DNA of 64,000 nt from Pseudolabrys sp. (GCA_029980465.1 JARYIJ010000001.1:2133749-2197748), one strand, 5' to 3'. Counted from the first letter of the stretch, positions 1 through 11,598 are shown. Numbers and translations are program-made. The notes: generated from the letters alone by a model not told the origin.

Positions 1-263
1 CCGATCGCCATCGCCTTGCCCACCGACGGCAGCGCGACATGCGAGAACAGGTAACTCGCCGGAGGGATCGCGGCGGCTTTGAGGGTCTTGTCGTCCGGCC
101 GCGGTGTCGGCAGCGGCGCGGCGGTTGGGGGAGCCGGTGCAACCGACGTCGCGGCGGGCGCCGTTGAACCGGATGGTGGAGTCGTTTGCGCCTGCGCGCC
201 GAAGGCGAACGTCGCGGCAAGAAGATAACCGAATGCGAGTCGATGGGCGCGGCGCATCGTCAT
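1..263 (-). CDS. Secreted protein, N-terminal part only; possibly penicillin-insensitive murein endopeptidase MepA
   Basis: The gene runs off the left edge, so only about 87 residues are visible. The start is ATG at 263, or an in-frame ATG at 257. The N-terminus (MTMRRAHRLAFGYLLAATFA) is a signal peptide with a likely cut after AQA, followed by a Pro/Ala/Thr-rich linker. The last visible residues (SHVALPSVGKAMAIG) resemble the segment just before the GCLAG region of alphaproteobacterial MepA endopeptidases, which cleave D-Ala-mDAP cross-links in the periplasm. That is an inference from a short stretch; the catalytic domain lies outside the window. The L,D-transpeptidase gene next to it, divergently oriented, fits a cell-wall role. 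Confidence 0.6.
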   Translation of the reverse strand, partial: MTMRRAHRLAFGYLLAATFAFGAQAQTTPPSGSTAPAATSVAPAPPTAAPLPTPRPDDKTLKAAAIPPASYLFSHVALPSVGKAMAI

Positions 264-462
264 GACGAGTCTGGTACCGCCGCGCGCGGCGGCTGTCAGG
301 TAAAATGCGCCGCCTCGGTTAAGCGGGTAGTCCGGCAACACGGTTAAAAGCTGCGATCATTTGCCAGCGGCGTCAGGGGCTTGGCTGGTTAACGGCCGGT
401 TTGCCAAGGGACCCTGGATCGGCCATGCTGGCGCTAAGCGGTCAGATCCGCGGAGTCAGCGT

Positions 463-1251
463 ATGCGTTGTGTGTTCGCCGCCGTTGCGGCGCTGTTGGT
501 CCTGTCGACATCGGCCTTCGCCGACGTCCGCGTCGTCATCAGCAAATCGCAGCAGCAGATGGCCGTCTCGATCGATGGCGGCCCGAGCTATCGCTGGATC
601 GTGTCGACCGGACGGCCCGGCTACACAACGCCGTCGGGAAATTTCCGCGCCATCCGTCTCGAGCAGGTCTATTACTCGAAGAAATACGACAACGCGCCGA
701 TGCCGCACGCGGTGTTCTTTCACGGCGGCTACGCCATTCACGGCACGATGGAAGAAAGGCATCTCGGCCGCGCGGTGTCGCATGGCTGCGTGCGCCTGAG
801 CCGCGCTCATGCGGCGATCCTGTTCGATGCCGTGCGCCGGGCCGGCATGGGCCACACGCACATCGTCATCACCGACGCGCCGCTTTACGGCGGCATGCCA
901 GTCGCGCGCCAGATCGAGGTTCCGGCCGATGCGCCGCGCGATCGCGAGGCCATGCGTCAGGCGCCGGAATATTATGAGTATCCGCGAGGCTATTATTATG
1001 TCGAGAGGCCGGCCGACGACTGGTCCGGTCCATCGCCTGCCGTCATCATTCGCGCGCCGGGCTATGCCGACCGGCCGCCGCCCGGTTACGCCGCGCCTCG
1101 CCCCCTCACCAGGCGCGAGCAGCGCGAGCTGGCGCGCGAGGAGGCCCGCCGCGAGGCGCAGGCCCGGTATCGCATGCGGCTCGAGCCCGGCCGCGTCTAT
1201 AGTGAGGTTGAGCTGCGGCGCTTCTATCGCGACAACGGCTTTGAGTGGTAG
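463..1251 (+). CDS. L,D-transpeptidase (YkuD / ErfK family), secreted
   Basis: Periplasmic enzyme that forms 3-3 peptidoglycan cross-links or attaches proteins to peptidoglycan. I chose the ATG at 463 because it opens directly into a signal peptide (MRCVFAAVAALLVLSTSAFA), whereas the longer reading frame begins with charged sequence. The YkuD domain follows, with the catalytic motif SHGCVRLS near residues 106-112; the Cys is the nucleophile. The C-terminal 120 residues are rich in Pro, Arg, Glu and Tyr and look disordered, a common extension in Hyphomicrobiales paralogues. The substrate (cross-linking versus lipoprotein anchoring) cannot be told from sequence. Confidence 0.9.
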   Translation: MRCVFAAVAALLVLSTSAFADVRVVISKSQQQMAVSIDGGPSYRWIVSTGRPGYTTPSGNFRAIRLEQVYYSKKYDNAPMPHAVFFHGGYAIHGTMEERHLGRAVSHGCVRLSRAHAAILFDAVRRAGMGHTHIVITDAPLYGGMPVARQIEVPADAPRDREAMRQAPEYYEYPRGYYYVERPADDWSGPSPAVIIRAPGYADRPPPGYAAPRPLTRREQRELAREEARREAQARYRMRLEPGRVYSEVELRRFYRDNGFEW

Positions 1252-1519
1252 CGATTCATCTGGGATGAATTGAAAGTATCATCGTCCGCCAACGGGTCTG
1301 CGCAAAGCGCGGCCCGATGACAGGCTCCAGCGGACGATCCAGTACCCAATGCGTTGAAGTGAACAACCAGCCTTGCCTTTACGACATGGCGCGGTCGCGC
1401 AAGCGTTAAGTTTCGCTGATACTTCAACGATCCCCGCGCCGCTATAGGCCTTTGGTCCCCTCGAACCGAGTTTCACAATGCGCTACTGTTCAGCATGTCT
1501 GTCAAGCGAGGGATCCGCC

Positions 1520-2083
1520 ATGTCCAGCACCACGGCATCGTTCGGCCACGCTCTTGAACCGCTGCGCGCCAAGTCCGGATGGATCGTCGCGCTCGGCGTC
1601 GTCTATGTGATTGCCGGCATCATCGCGCTCGGCAGCGTCGTGATGGCGACGGTCGCCAGCGTCTTTCTCGTCGGCATCATGATGCTGCTCGCCGGCGTGT
1701 TCGAGGTTATCAGCGCCTTCCAGATGAAGACCTGGGGCAAGTTCTTGCTCTGGGCCTTGCTCGGCGTGCTCTACATCATCGCCGGCTTCGTCGCGTTCGA
1801 GAATCCGCTGCTCGCCGCCGCGACCTTCACGCTGCTGCTCGGTATTGCGCTGGCTGTGTCTGGCATCATGCGCATCATCCTTGCTTTCGCGATGAAGCAC
1901 GGCACGCCGTGGGGCTGGGTCGCGCTCTCCGGCGTCGTCACGCTGGTGCTCGGCGGCATTATCCTGGCGCACTGGCCGGTATCGAGCCTCTACACGCTCG
2001 GCATCTTCCTCGGCGTCGATCTGCTGTTCGCCGGCGCGAGCTGGATCGGGCTTGGCCTCGGGCTGAGGAGGCTGCCGGCGTAG
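1520..2083 (+). CDS. HdeD family membrane protein (DUF308)
   Basis: Small integral membrane protein of about 187 residues with roughly six hydrophobic segments in three pairs, the pattern of the HdeD/DUF308 family. E. coli HdeD is linked to acid resistance at high cell density, but the molecular activity is unknown. I chose the ATG at 1520 (MSSTTASFGHALEPLRAKSG) because it gives the usual short cytoplasmic N-terminus before the first segment; an upstream in-frame ATG at 1478 would add 14 residues of unlikely sequence. It stands alone, convergent with the hydrolase gene that follows. Confidence 0.85.
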   Translation: MSSTTASFGHALEPLRAKSGWIVALGVVYVIAGIIALGSVVMATVASVFLVGIMMLLAGVFEVISAFQMKTWGKFLLWALLGVLYIIAGFVAFENPLLAAATFTLLLGIALAVSGIMRIILAFAMKHGTPWGWVALSGVVTLVLGGIILAHWPVSSLYTLGIFLGVDLLFAGASWIGLGLGLRRLPA

Positions 2084-2096
2084 CCGCGGTCACCTC

Positions 2097-2789
2097 TCAT
2101 CGGGCGAACGCGGCGACGGCGTTGACGACCTCACCGTCGATGCCGTTGAAGCCGTGATGGCCGCGCGCCTGGCACGGATTGCCCTCCGCCGTGCCACCAT
2201 CGAGCCAGACGACGCGGGCGCGGCCGCCGCTCCATTTGAGAAACGGCTCGACGCCCGCCGGCGAGGTGAAGCGGCAGCCGTCGTGGCGGTGGTGGATGAC
2301 GAGCGTGCGCGGCAGCAGGCCCGGTGAGCCGAGCAGGGCGATGACGGATCTGTCCGGGCCCGATTGCGGCGACAGGAAGCCCGAGGTCAGCACCAGCCTG
2401 TCCGGCCGGGCGCCATGCGCGATGCCCTCGGCGGCGCGCTGCGTGCCGCGGCTCGTGCCGGCCAGGGTCACCGGTCTGGCGATGCCTCTCATGTATTTGA
2501 CCGCGGTGGCCACATCGATTGTGGCGTCCGGCACCAGCACGGCAAAGCCGCGCGCGGCGTAAGCATGGCGCGTGCGCACGAGCTGGTTGCCCTTGAGGCT
2601 GCCGATCTCGCCGCCCGCGCTGATGTCGAGGCGGCCGTTGCCGCCGGCCATCAGGATGAGACTGCCTTTGGTCGTGCCGTGCGGCTTGATGAGAACGGCC
2701 CGCGCGCCGCCGACCGTGATGGTCTCGTCGGCATGGGCGGGGAGGCCCATTGCTATCGTCAGTGCGAAGAGCATGAGTCGGAAGATCAT
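2097..2789 (-). CDS. Secreted alpha/beta-hydrolase fold protein
   Basis: A 230-residue protein with a signal peptide (MIFRLMLFALTIAMGLPAHA, probably cut after AHA) and an alpha/beta-hydrolase fold. The nucleophile elbow reads G-T-S-R-G near residue 113, a candidate acid lies in the region HHRHDGC, and a His-rich stretch near the C-terminus (GHHGFNG) probably supplies the catalytic His. Two cysteines (DGCRF and NPCQA) could form a disulfide, consistent with export. The substrate is unknown. It is convergent with the hdeD-like gene, 13 bases away. Confidence 0.7.
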   Translation of the reverse strand: MIFRLMLFALTIAMGLPAHADETITVGGARAVLIKPHGTTKGSLILMAGGNGRLDISAGGEIGSLKGNQLVRTRHAYAARGFAVLVPDATIDVATAVKYMRGIARPVTLAGTSRGTQRAAEGIAHGARPDRLVLTSGFLSPQSGPDRSVIALLGSPGLLPRTLVIHHRHDGCRFTSPAGVEPFLKWSGGRARVVWLDGGTAEGNPCQARGHHGFNGIDGEVVNAVAAFAR

Positions 2790-2813
2790 TCATTTACTCC
2801 GCGGGACCATAGA

Positions 2814-3146
2814 TCAGGCTCCGAGTCCGAGCACCAGCAGCAGCGCGCGATTGAGGTCTTCGATCGTCGATGCGTCTACCGACCCGAGGGTCCCGCGGAT
2901 ACGATTACTGCGCAGCGCAAGCATCTTGTCGGTCATAACTTGTGACCGCTCACGCAATCCGGTGTTTGGATTGGCTGGTACGATAGGCCGCAGCGGCAAT
3001 CCTTCAGTGATGTCCGATGTGAGCGGGCATACGAGGATGGTCAATGCATTCTCATTGAATGTATCGGATTGTACGACCACTGCGGGACGCGGCTTGCCAA
3101 GATCGGCATGCACTGCGAGAACGATGTCGCCTCGCTTTACCGCCAT
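2814..3146 (-). CDS. mazF: Type II toxin, MazF/PemK family endoribonuclease
   Basis: A 110-residue PemK-like protein with the family opening KRGDIVLAVHADLGKPRPAVVVQ, where the GD and KPRPAVV motifs are typical, followed by LTILVCPLTSD. Such toxins cleave mRNA at short motifs until neutralised by their antitoxin. I chose the ATG at 3146 (MAVKRGD) because it overlaps the end of the upstream antitoxin by 10 bases in the sequence ATGGCGGTAA, the arrangement expected for translational coupling; an earlier in-frame start at 3176 would lie deep inside the antitoxin. Cleavage specificity cannot be predicted. Confidence 0.85.
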   Translation of the reverse strand: MAVKRGDIVLAVHADLGKPRPAVVVQSDTFNENALTILVCPLTSDITEGLPLRPIVPANPNTGLRERSQVMTDKMLALRSNRIRGTLGSVDASTIEDLNRALLLVLGLGA

Positions 3147-3379
3147 TCGCGCCAGTCGTAGGCCTGCTCGATCCAATCGTCCAGTGCACCGCCTTCGACG
3201 GGGCGCGCGAGAAGCTTGGCTTGGCGGCGCAAGTCAGCTCGGACCTTCGGATCGCGCAAATCGGGCACCCAAAACTGGACCGGGCGAAGCCCTTGTGCGC
3301 GCAAGCGTCGACGCCGCGCGGCCATGCGTTGCTGCGCGGTCTTCGGCTTTTGCCTGGAATTGCGGCGCGACTTGTTCAT
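3137..3379 (-). CDS. Antitoxin, MazE-like (DUF3018 family)
   Basis: An 80-residue basic protein immediately upstream of and overlapping the PemK-type toxin. The central motif LRAQGLRPVQFWVPDLRDP is characteristic of the DUF3018 'antitoxin MazE family', and the C-terminal acidic/aromatic tail (ALDDWIEQAYDWREWR) is the kind of segment that binds the toxin. The lysine/arginine-rich N-terminus (about residues 1-28) probably binds DNA and represses the operon. Start ATG at 3379. As usual for these pairs, the antitoxin comes first so that it is translated ahead of the toxin. Confidence 0.8.
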   Translation of the reverse strand: MNKSRRNSRQKPKTAQQRMAARRRRLRAQGLRPVQFWVPDLRDPKVRADLRRQAKLLARPVEGGALDDWIEQAYDWREWR

Positions 3380-3533
3380 AGTGGAAGCGTAACATGTTAC
3401 GGCTGGCGCAGCAAGGTCGAGAGGACTGCGTGCCGGTTGAAGCGTTTAATGCTCCGGGGAGCCGGATGAGTTTCGCTTCGCTTAATTCATTGCGCGCTGA
3501 GCGCCATATTTGTCTGGCGGCGCATTGTAGAGC

Positions 3534-5339
<1,806 letters not shown>

Positions 5340-5384
5340 GGCGGGCAGATAACACCCGCGCTGCACTGCGGCAAGGCGCAAGCT

Positions 5385-5412
5385 TTCCCTCTCCTGCATG
5401 CGGGAGAGGGAA
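5385..5412. repeat. Small inverted repeat in the lepA / ndh divergent region
   Basis: Arms of 10 bases (TTCCCTCTCC and its exact complement GGAGAGGGAA) flank the 8-base loop TGCATGCG. The stem and the flanking wording resemble the dispersed palindromic elements found between genes in Hyphomicrobiales. It lies 46 bases upstream of the lepA start, so it would be in the lepA leader transcript or promoter region; no terminator-like T tract follows it. Confidence 0.6.
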
Positions 5413-5448
5413 CAGCGGTCCTAGCCGCTTTTGCGCTAAACTGAGCCC

Positions 5449-6744
5449 GTGAGCCAAGAGTCGCACATCGTCATTATCGGCGCCGGGTTCGGCGGGCTGG
5501 CCTGCGCCAAGGCGCTCGGCGTCCGATCGCCGGCCAAATCCGGCATCGATGCGCCGCCCAGAGTCACGGTCATCGACCGCGCCAATTATCACCTGTTCGT
5601 GCCGCTGCTCTACCAGGTGGCGACCGCGGCGCTGTCGCCGGCCGATATCGCGCGGCCGGTGCGGCGCATCCTCGGCCGCTATCGCAACATCGACGTCGTG
5701 CTCGGCGAGGCGACGGCGATCGACACGGCGGAGCGAACGGTGATTACCACGATGGGCGCGGTCGGTCCCTACGACAAGCTCGTGATCGCGACCGGCTCGC
5801 GCTACTCCTATTTCGGCCACGACGACTGGGCGGCGCGCGCCAAGGGGCCGCGCAGCCTGGAGGACGCGCGCGCGATCCGCACGCAGCTCCTCACCGCGTT
5901 CGAGCAGGCCGACAGCACCACCGATCCTGTCGAGCGCAACCGGCTGATGACAGTGATCGTCATCGGCGGCGGCCCGACCGGCGTCGAGATGGCGGGCGCG
6001 GTTGCCGAGCTGGCGCGCCATTCGTTGGCGCGCGACTTCCGCCACATCAATCCGCGCGACACGCGCATCCTGCTCGTCGAGGCGGGGCCGCGCTTGCTGA
6101 ACGGCTTTCCCGAGTCGCTGGCGGCTTACGCGAAACGTGCGCTGGAAAAACTCGGCGTCACGGTGATGCTCGGCCAGCCGGTGCAGGACCTGACGGAGCG
6201 CGGCGCCACGATTGGCGGCGCGATGGTCCCGGCCGGCACCGTGATCTGGGGCGCGGGCATCGAGGCGGCGCCCGGCGTCAGGATGCTCGGCGTGCCGACC
6301 GATCGCGCCGGACGTGTGGCCGTCAATCCGGACCTGTCGGTGCCGGGCCTTCCCGGCGTCTATGTGATCGGCGACAGCGCGCTCACCATGGGCGACGACG
6401 GCAAGCCGCTGCCGGCGCTGGCGCAAGTTGCCGCCCAGCAGGGCGAATACCTCGGCCGCGCTCTGGCCGCCGAAGCACGCGGCCGTCCGGGCGCCGAGCC
6501 GTTCCGCTTCCACAACCGCGGCAACACCGCCGTCATCGGCCGCAACGCCGCGGTGTTCGACTTCGGCAGCGTCCACCTCAGGGGCCACGCCGCCTGGTTC
6601 CTGTGGGCGCTGGTCCACATCTATCTGCTGATCGGCTTCGAGAACCGGCTGTCGGTGACGCTGCGCTGGATCTGGCGCTATATCAGCGGCGAAAGCGGCG
6701 CGCGGCTTATCACGCCGGGCGAGGGCGCAAGCCGCACGCCGTAG
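5449..6744 (+). CDS. ndh: Type II NADH:quinone oxidoreductase-like FAD protein
   Basis: A 431-residue flavoprotein of the NDH-2 family, which passes electrons from NADH to quinone without pumping protons. The first Rossmann motif is IIGAGFGG at residues 9-16; the second is VIGGGPTGVEMAG near residues 171-183 for NADH. The motif VIGDSA near residue 306 contacts FAD. The C-terminus (HAAWFLWALVHIYLLIGFEN) is hydrophobic and amphipathic, as expected for membrane attachment. Translation starts at GTG 5449. It is monocistronic and divergent from lepA. A role as a general pyridine nucleotide-disulfide oxidoreductase cannot be excluded. Confidence 0.85.
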   Translation: MSQESHIVIIGAGFGGLACAKALGVRSPAKSGIDAPPRVTVIDRANYHLFVPLLYQVATAALSPADIARPVRRILGRYRNIDVVLGEATAIDTAERTVITTMGAVGPYDKLVIATGSRYSYFGHDDWAARAKGPRSLEDARAIRTQLLTAFEQADSTTDPVERNRLMTVIVIGGGPTGVEMAGAVAELARHSLARDFRHINPRDTRILLVEAGPRLLNGFPESLAAYAKRALEKLGVTVMLGQPVQDLTERGATIGGAMVPAGTVIWGAGIEAAPGVRMLGVPTDRAGRVAVNPDLSVPGLPGVYVIGDSALTMGDDGKPLPALAQVAAQQGEYLGRALAAEARGRPGAEPFRFHNRGNTAVIGRNAAVFDFGSVHLRGHAAWFLWALVHIYLLIGFENRLSVTLRWIWRYISGESGARLITPGEGASRTP

Positions 6745-6820
6745 CGGCATTTGTCCGTAAAAGTTGCCCGTAAAAATGCTACATGCCTCGCGCGGCGACC
6801 GGGCGCGAATCGGAGGCATC

Positions 6821-8359
6821 GTGAGGACGTTCAAGGCAGGCGCCGGCCGGTGGGAGGCATGGCTCGCGGCGGTGCTGTTTCACGGCCCCCGGTTCGTCTT
6901 GCCGGCGATCCTGCTCGGCTATGCCGTGTTCTGGTCGGCGCTGCTGGCGATCGGCAAGCGCGACCAGACCGTCCATTTCGACACCGCCGAGGTCTATGCC
7001 TGGGGCCAGCAGTTGCTGTGGGGCTACGGCAAGCATCCGCCGGTGTCCGGCTGGATCGCCTGGGCCTGGTATTCGATCTTCCCGGCCACGGACTGGTCCG
7101 CCTACGCGCTGGCGATGGCGACGACCGGCGTCACCGTCGCGCTGATCTGGCTGCTCGCGATCCGCATCGTCGACCGCCGCCGCGCGCTGCTCGCGGCGGC
7201 GTTGTTGCTGATCTATCCCGTCATCAACTTCAAGGGCTTCAAGTACAACGCCGACCTCGCGCTGATGCCGTTTATCGTGCTGGTCGTGCTGGTGTTCACG
7301 ATTGCCTTCAAGCGCCGCACGCTGCTGTGGGGCGTTGCGCTCGGCCTCGCCGGCGCGGCCGCGGTGCTGACGAAATACTGGGGCCTGTGGGCCGTCGGCG
7401 CGGTCGGCATCGCGGCGATCACGAGCGACGAGCGCGACGCCTTCTTCCGCTCGCCGGTGGTCTACGCGGCGGCGGCGACGTTTCTCGTCGCGCTCGTCCC
7501 GCACGTCGTCTGGCTGCGGCACGACGATTTCGAGACGTTCCGCTACGCCTCGATCTATGTCGACATGCCGCGGCTGCGCGCCGCGCGGTATGCGTTGACC
7601 GGAAGCGGACAGGTGATCGCGCTGCTTGCTCCGGTCGCCGCGACGTTCATCTTTGCAGCCGGACGCGGGTTGTGGCGGCGCGACAACGAGCAGGCGTCGC
7701 CGGACGCGGCGCGGCGCAATCTGTTCGTCGTCGTGGCGATCCTTGCCGTCGCGCCGCCGATCGTGACGGCCGCGCTCTCCATCAAGTTCCGCAGCGACTG
7801 GGCGGTGCCGATGTGCACGCTGGTGCCTCTGACGCTCGCCGCGATGCCGCGCCTCACCGTGACGCTGCGCGGCGTCGCCCGCGCCGCCGGCGTCACGCTG
7901 GCTTACTGCATCGGCGCCGCGATTGTCGTGCCGCTGTCGAATCCGGTGAAGTATCATTTCCAGAAACAGGCGTTGCTGCCGCGGCCGCTCGACGACGTCG
8001 CGCTGGAGCTGACCAGCATCTGGCACCAGCGGTTCGGCACGAAAATGCCGGTCGTGGTTGGCTCGGAGCCCTATGCGGCGATGGTGACCTATTACAGCCC
8101 CGATCATCCCAGGCTGTTCACACAGGCCGATCCGCGGCTGGCGCCGTGGATCGATCCGCGCAGCCTCGGGCAGACGGGCTTCCTCGGCATTTGCCCGGCA
8201 CGCAGCCAGGCTTGCATCGCGAAGATCGACGCGCTGTCGCCCTTGATCCAGCGGATCGAAATCTCCAGCGAGCGTGATGCCTACGGGCATACGGCGGCGA
8301 AGGAGGACCGTTACATCATCCTGCTGGCGGCGCCGCAGTCCGAACCGGCCACGGGCTAG
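6821..8359 (+). CDS. GT-C glycosyltransferase, family 39 / ArnT-like membrane protein (copy 1)
   Basis: An integral membrane protein of about 512 residues with many hydrophobic segments and the first-loop motif HFDTAEVYAWGQ, whose Asp/Glu pair corresponds to the catalytic DxE of polyprenyl-phosphate-dependent glycosyltransferases. I prefer GTG 6821 because GGAGG stands 4 bases upstream; in-frame starts at 6764 and 6776 have no Shine-Dalgarno sequence. It is followed after 4 bases by a paralogue with the same layout (motifs KHP..., LxFPxxDW, FKGFKYNAD versus FHALKYNAN), so the two probably act in one pathway. Donor and acceptor are unknown; lipid or surface-glycan modification is likely. Confidence 0.8.
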   Translation: MRTFKAGAGRWEAWLAAVLFHGPRFVLPAILLGYAVFWSALLAIGKRDQTVHFDTAEVYAWGQQLLWGYGKHPPVSGWIAWAWYSIFPATDWSAYALAMATTGVTVALIWLLAIRIVDRRRALLAAALLLIYPVINFKGFKYNADLALMPFIVLVVLVFTIAFKRRTLLWGVALGLAGAAAVLTKYWGLWAVGAVGIAAITSDERDAFFRSPVVYAAAATFLVALVPHVVWLRHDDFETFRYASIYVDMPRLRAARYALTGSGQVIALLAPVAATFIFAAGRGLWRRDNEQASPDAARRNLFVVVAILAVAPPIVTAALSIKFRSDWAVPMCTLVPLTLAAMPRLTVTLRGVARAAGVTLAYCIGAAIVVPLSNPVKYHFQKQALLPRPLDDVALELTSIWHQRFGTKMPVVVGSEPYAAMVTYYSPDHPRLFTQADPRLAPWIDPRSLGQTGFLGICPARSQACIAKIDALSPLIQRIEISSERDAYGHTAAKEDRYIILLAAPQSEPATG

Positions 8360-8363
8360 ACCG

Positions 8364-9887
8364 ATGCAATCGATGACGCGCGCCCGGTTGCTGGCTCCGT
8401 TCGAACGCCTCTACGGCGCGCTCACCGGCGAGCGCCGCGAGCGCAACGCGCTGATCGTGCTTGCCGGCTATGTGCTGCTCTGGGCGCTCTATGGTGCGCT
8501 CGCCAAGGGCAGCCAGAGCATTCATTTCGACATGGGCGAAATGGTCAACTGGTCGCGCGCCCATGTGCTCGGCACGGCGAAGCATCCGGTCGCCGGCGCC
8601 TGGCTGGTCGGACTGTGGTTCGATGTCTTCCCGCTCGCCGACTGGTCCTACTATCTGTTCGCGATGGTCGTCGCCGGCGTTTCGCTGTGGGCGGTATGGA
8701 AGGTGTCGGCGCTCTATCTCGATCCCGGCAAGCGCGTCGTCGGCCTTGCGCTGCTGATGCTGGTGCCGTTCTACAATTTCCACGCGCTCAAATATAACGC
8801 CAACACCGCGCAGCTTCCGTTCTGGGCGCTGACCACATGGTGGTTCCTCGCCTCGCTGGAGACCGGCAGCCTGCTCGCCGCCGCACTCGCCGGCATTGCC
8901 GCCGCGCTGGCGATGCAGAGCAAGTACTGGTCGATCTTTCTGCTGATCGGGCTCGCCGCGGCGGTGCTGTCGGATCCGCGGCGCGGCCGCTATTTCCGCT
9001 CCGCCGCGCCATGGCTCACGATCGCCTGCGGCGCCGTGGCGCTGGCGCCGCATCTGATCTGGCTTGTCACGAACGACTTCCCGCCGCTGCATTATGCCGA
9101 CGAGCATGTCGACAATCCGCGCTTCATCAAGGCGGCCGTGCAGTACCTGCCCGACGTGCTGGCCTATATCGCGCTGCCTATCCTGCTGACGGTGCTGGCG
9201 GCGCGGCCGCCGCTGGCGACGATCGGCGACATGCTGTGGCCACCGCCGTCGCGCCGGCGCACGGCGGTGATCGCCTTCGCGGTGCCGCTCGTCTTGCCGC
9301 TCGTCATGGTGTTCGCGGCGGTCGCCATCATCCCGCTCTGGGCCATTCCGGCGATGACGCTGCTGCCGGTCGTTCTGCTGTCGTCGCCGCGCGTCGCGAT
9401 TCCGCGCGAGGCGGCCGTGATCGTCGTCGCCGTCGCGGTCGTTTTTCCGGTGGTGGCGACGCTGGCCGCGCCGTTCGTCGCGCTGCAAATCCACAAGCGC
9501 GACGTGCCCAGTGAGGGTGCGCGCTATGCGCCGCTTGCCGCCGAGATGAACCGGCTGTGGCATTCCGCCGTCGGCAAGCCGCTCAGGATCATCGGCGGCG
9601 ATACCAACCTCACCAACGGCCTGGTGTTTTACCTGCCGGACGAGCCGCGCGCCGACGAGATCATGTCGTCCGGACTGACGCCGTGGATTACGCCAGCTCA
9701 GATCGAGCGCGACGGCATCGCCATCGCCTGCCGCAGCGCCGATGCGGGCTGTAATGCCGCGGCCGAAAAACTGGCGGCCGGACATGCAAACGCGACGGCA
9801 ACCGCGGTTGCCGTCGCGCGGGAGTATTTCGGCATCAAGGGGCGGACCGGGCAGTACCGGATTTACATCGTCCCGCCGCGGTCCTGA
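8364..9887 (+). CDS. GT-C glycosyltransferase, family 39 / ArnT-like membrane protein (copy 2)
   Basis: A 507-residue paralogue of the preceding gene, starting at ATG 8364 only 4 bases after its stop codon, so the two are surely co-transcribed. The first periplasmic loop carries HFDMGEMVNW, matching HFDTAEVYAW of copy 1; LKYNANTAQLPFWALT and QSKYWSIFL match the middle segments. Hydrophobic helices fill most of the first 400 residues; the last 100 form a soluble domain with a Cys pair (ACRSADAGC), mirrored by CPARSQAC in copy 1. Substrates are unknown. A perfect 28-base palindrome lies within the coding region near the 3' end (9791-9818). Confidence 0.8.
   Translation: MQSMTRARLLAPFERLYGALTGERRERNALIVLAGYVLLWALYGALAKGSQSIHFDMGEMVNWSRAHVLGTAKHPVAGAWLVGLWFDVFPLADWSYYLFAMVVAGVSLWAVWKVSALYLDPGKRVVGLALLMLVPFYNFHALKYNANTAQLPFWALTTWWFLASLETGSLLAAALAGIAAALAMQSKYWSIFLLIGLAAAVLSDPRRGRYFRSAAPWLTIACGAVALAPHLIWLVTNDFPPLHYADEHVDNPRFIKAAVQYLPDVLAYIALPILLTVLAARPPLATIGDMLWPPPSRRRTAVIAFAVPLVLPLVMVFAAVAIIPLWAIPAMTLLPVVLLSSPRVAIPREAAVIVVAVAVVFPVVATLAAPFVALQIHKRDVPSEGARYAPLAAEMNRLWHSAVGKPLRIIGGDTNLTNGLVFYLPDEPRADEIMSSGLTPWITPAQIERDGIAIACRSADAGCNAAAEKLAAGHANATATAVAVAREYFGIKGRTGQYRIYIVPPRS
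9791..9818. repeat. Perfect 28-base palindrome inside the second glycosyltransferase gene
   Basis: The sequence reads CGCGACGGCAACCG followed by its exact reverse complement. It encodes the Ala/Thr/Val-rich stretch just before the C-terminal AREYFG. Perfect self-complementarity with no loop suggests either a chance outcome of biased GC-rich codons or a protein-binding or recombination site. Nothing else in the gene has this property. Confidence 0.7.
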
Positions 9888-9927
9888 CCTGGAGTCTGAT
9901 CTTCAAAGATCGAACCATGATCCGCTC

Positions 9928-10006
9928 ATTCCCGCGTAAGCGGGAATCCAGGGCCACATTCAAACGTCTACGGCTGTAGCTCCTGGGTCCCCGCTTTCGC
10001 GGGGAC
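9928..10006. repeat. Pair of 20-base REP-like hairpins between glycosyltransferase and ahcY
   Basis: Two palindromes share the same design: 8-base perfect arms around a 4-base loop. The first is 9928-9947 (ATTCCCGC, GTAA, GCGGGAAT); the second is 9987-10006 (GTCCCCGC, TTTC, GCGGGGAC). The same design occurs three times at 37370-37498. The position between convergent gene ends suggests roles in transcript termination or 3'-end protection, though no T tract follows either hairpin. Confidence 0.8.
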
Positions 10007-10046
10007 GAGCGGAATACGATGCGATTCAACGCGAATGAACCAGACT

Positions 10047-11489
<1,443 letters not shown>

Positions 11490-11569
11490 GACAATCCTGT
11501 GCGATCGGTAAAAATGAGTGGCTGACTGGGCGGTGCCTATAACAGGCCCGGCTCCATCCGGCAATGCAC

Positions 11570-11589
11570 ACATAAAGATATCTTTATGT
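11570..11589. promoter_or_regulatory. Candidate SahR-type operator upstream of ahcY
   Basis: A perfect 20-base palindrome, ACATAAAGATATCTTTATGT, lies between the HPr stop codon and the ahcY start. The AT-rich sequence contrasts with the GC-rich surroundings. The core ATAAAGATATCTTTAT agrees with my memory of the binding motif for SahR, an ArsR-family repressor of methionine-cycle genes that responds to S-adenosylhomocysteine. No sahR gene was recognised in this window, so it would act in trans. No poly-T follows, which argues against a terminator. Confidence 0.7.
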
Positions 11590-11598
11590 AGCGCGGCG

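Noticed and set aside
11490..11598. Possible SAM or SAH riboswitch upstream of ahcY
   Set aside because: I could not draw a conserved riboswitch fold; the only clear structure is the AT-rich palindrome, better explained as a protein operator.
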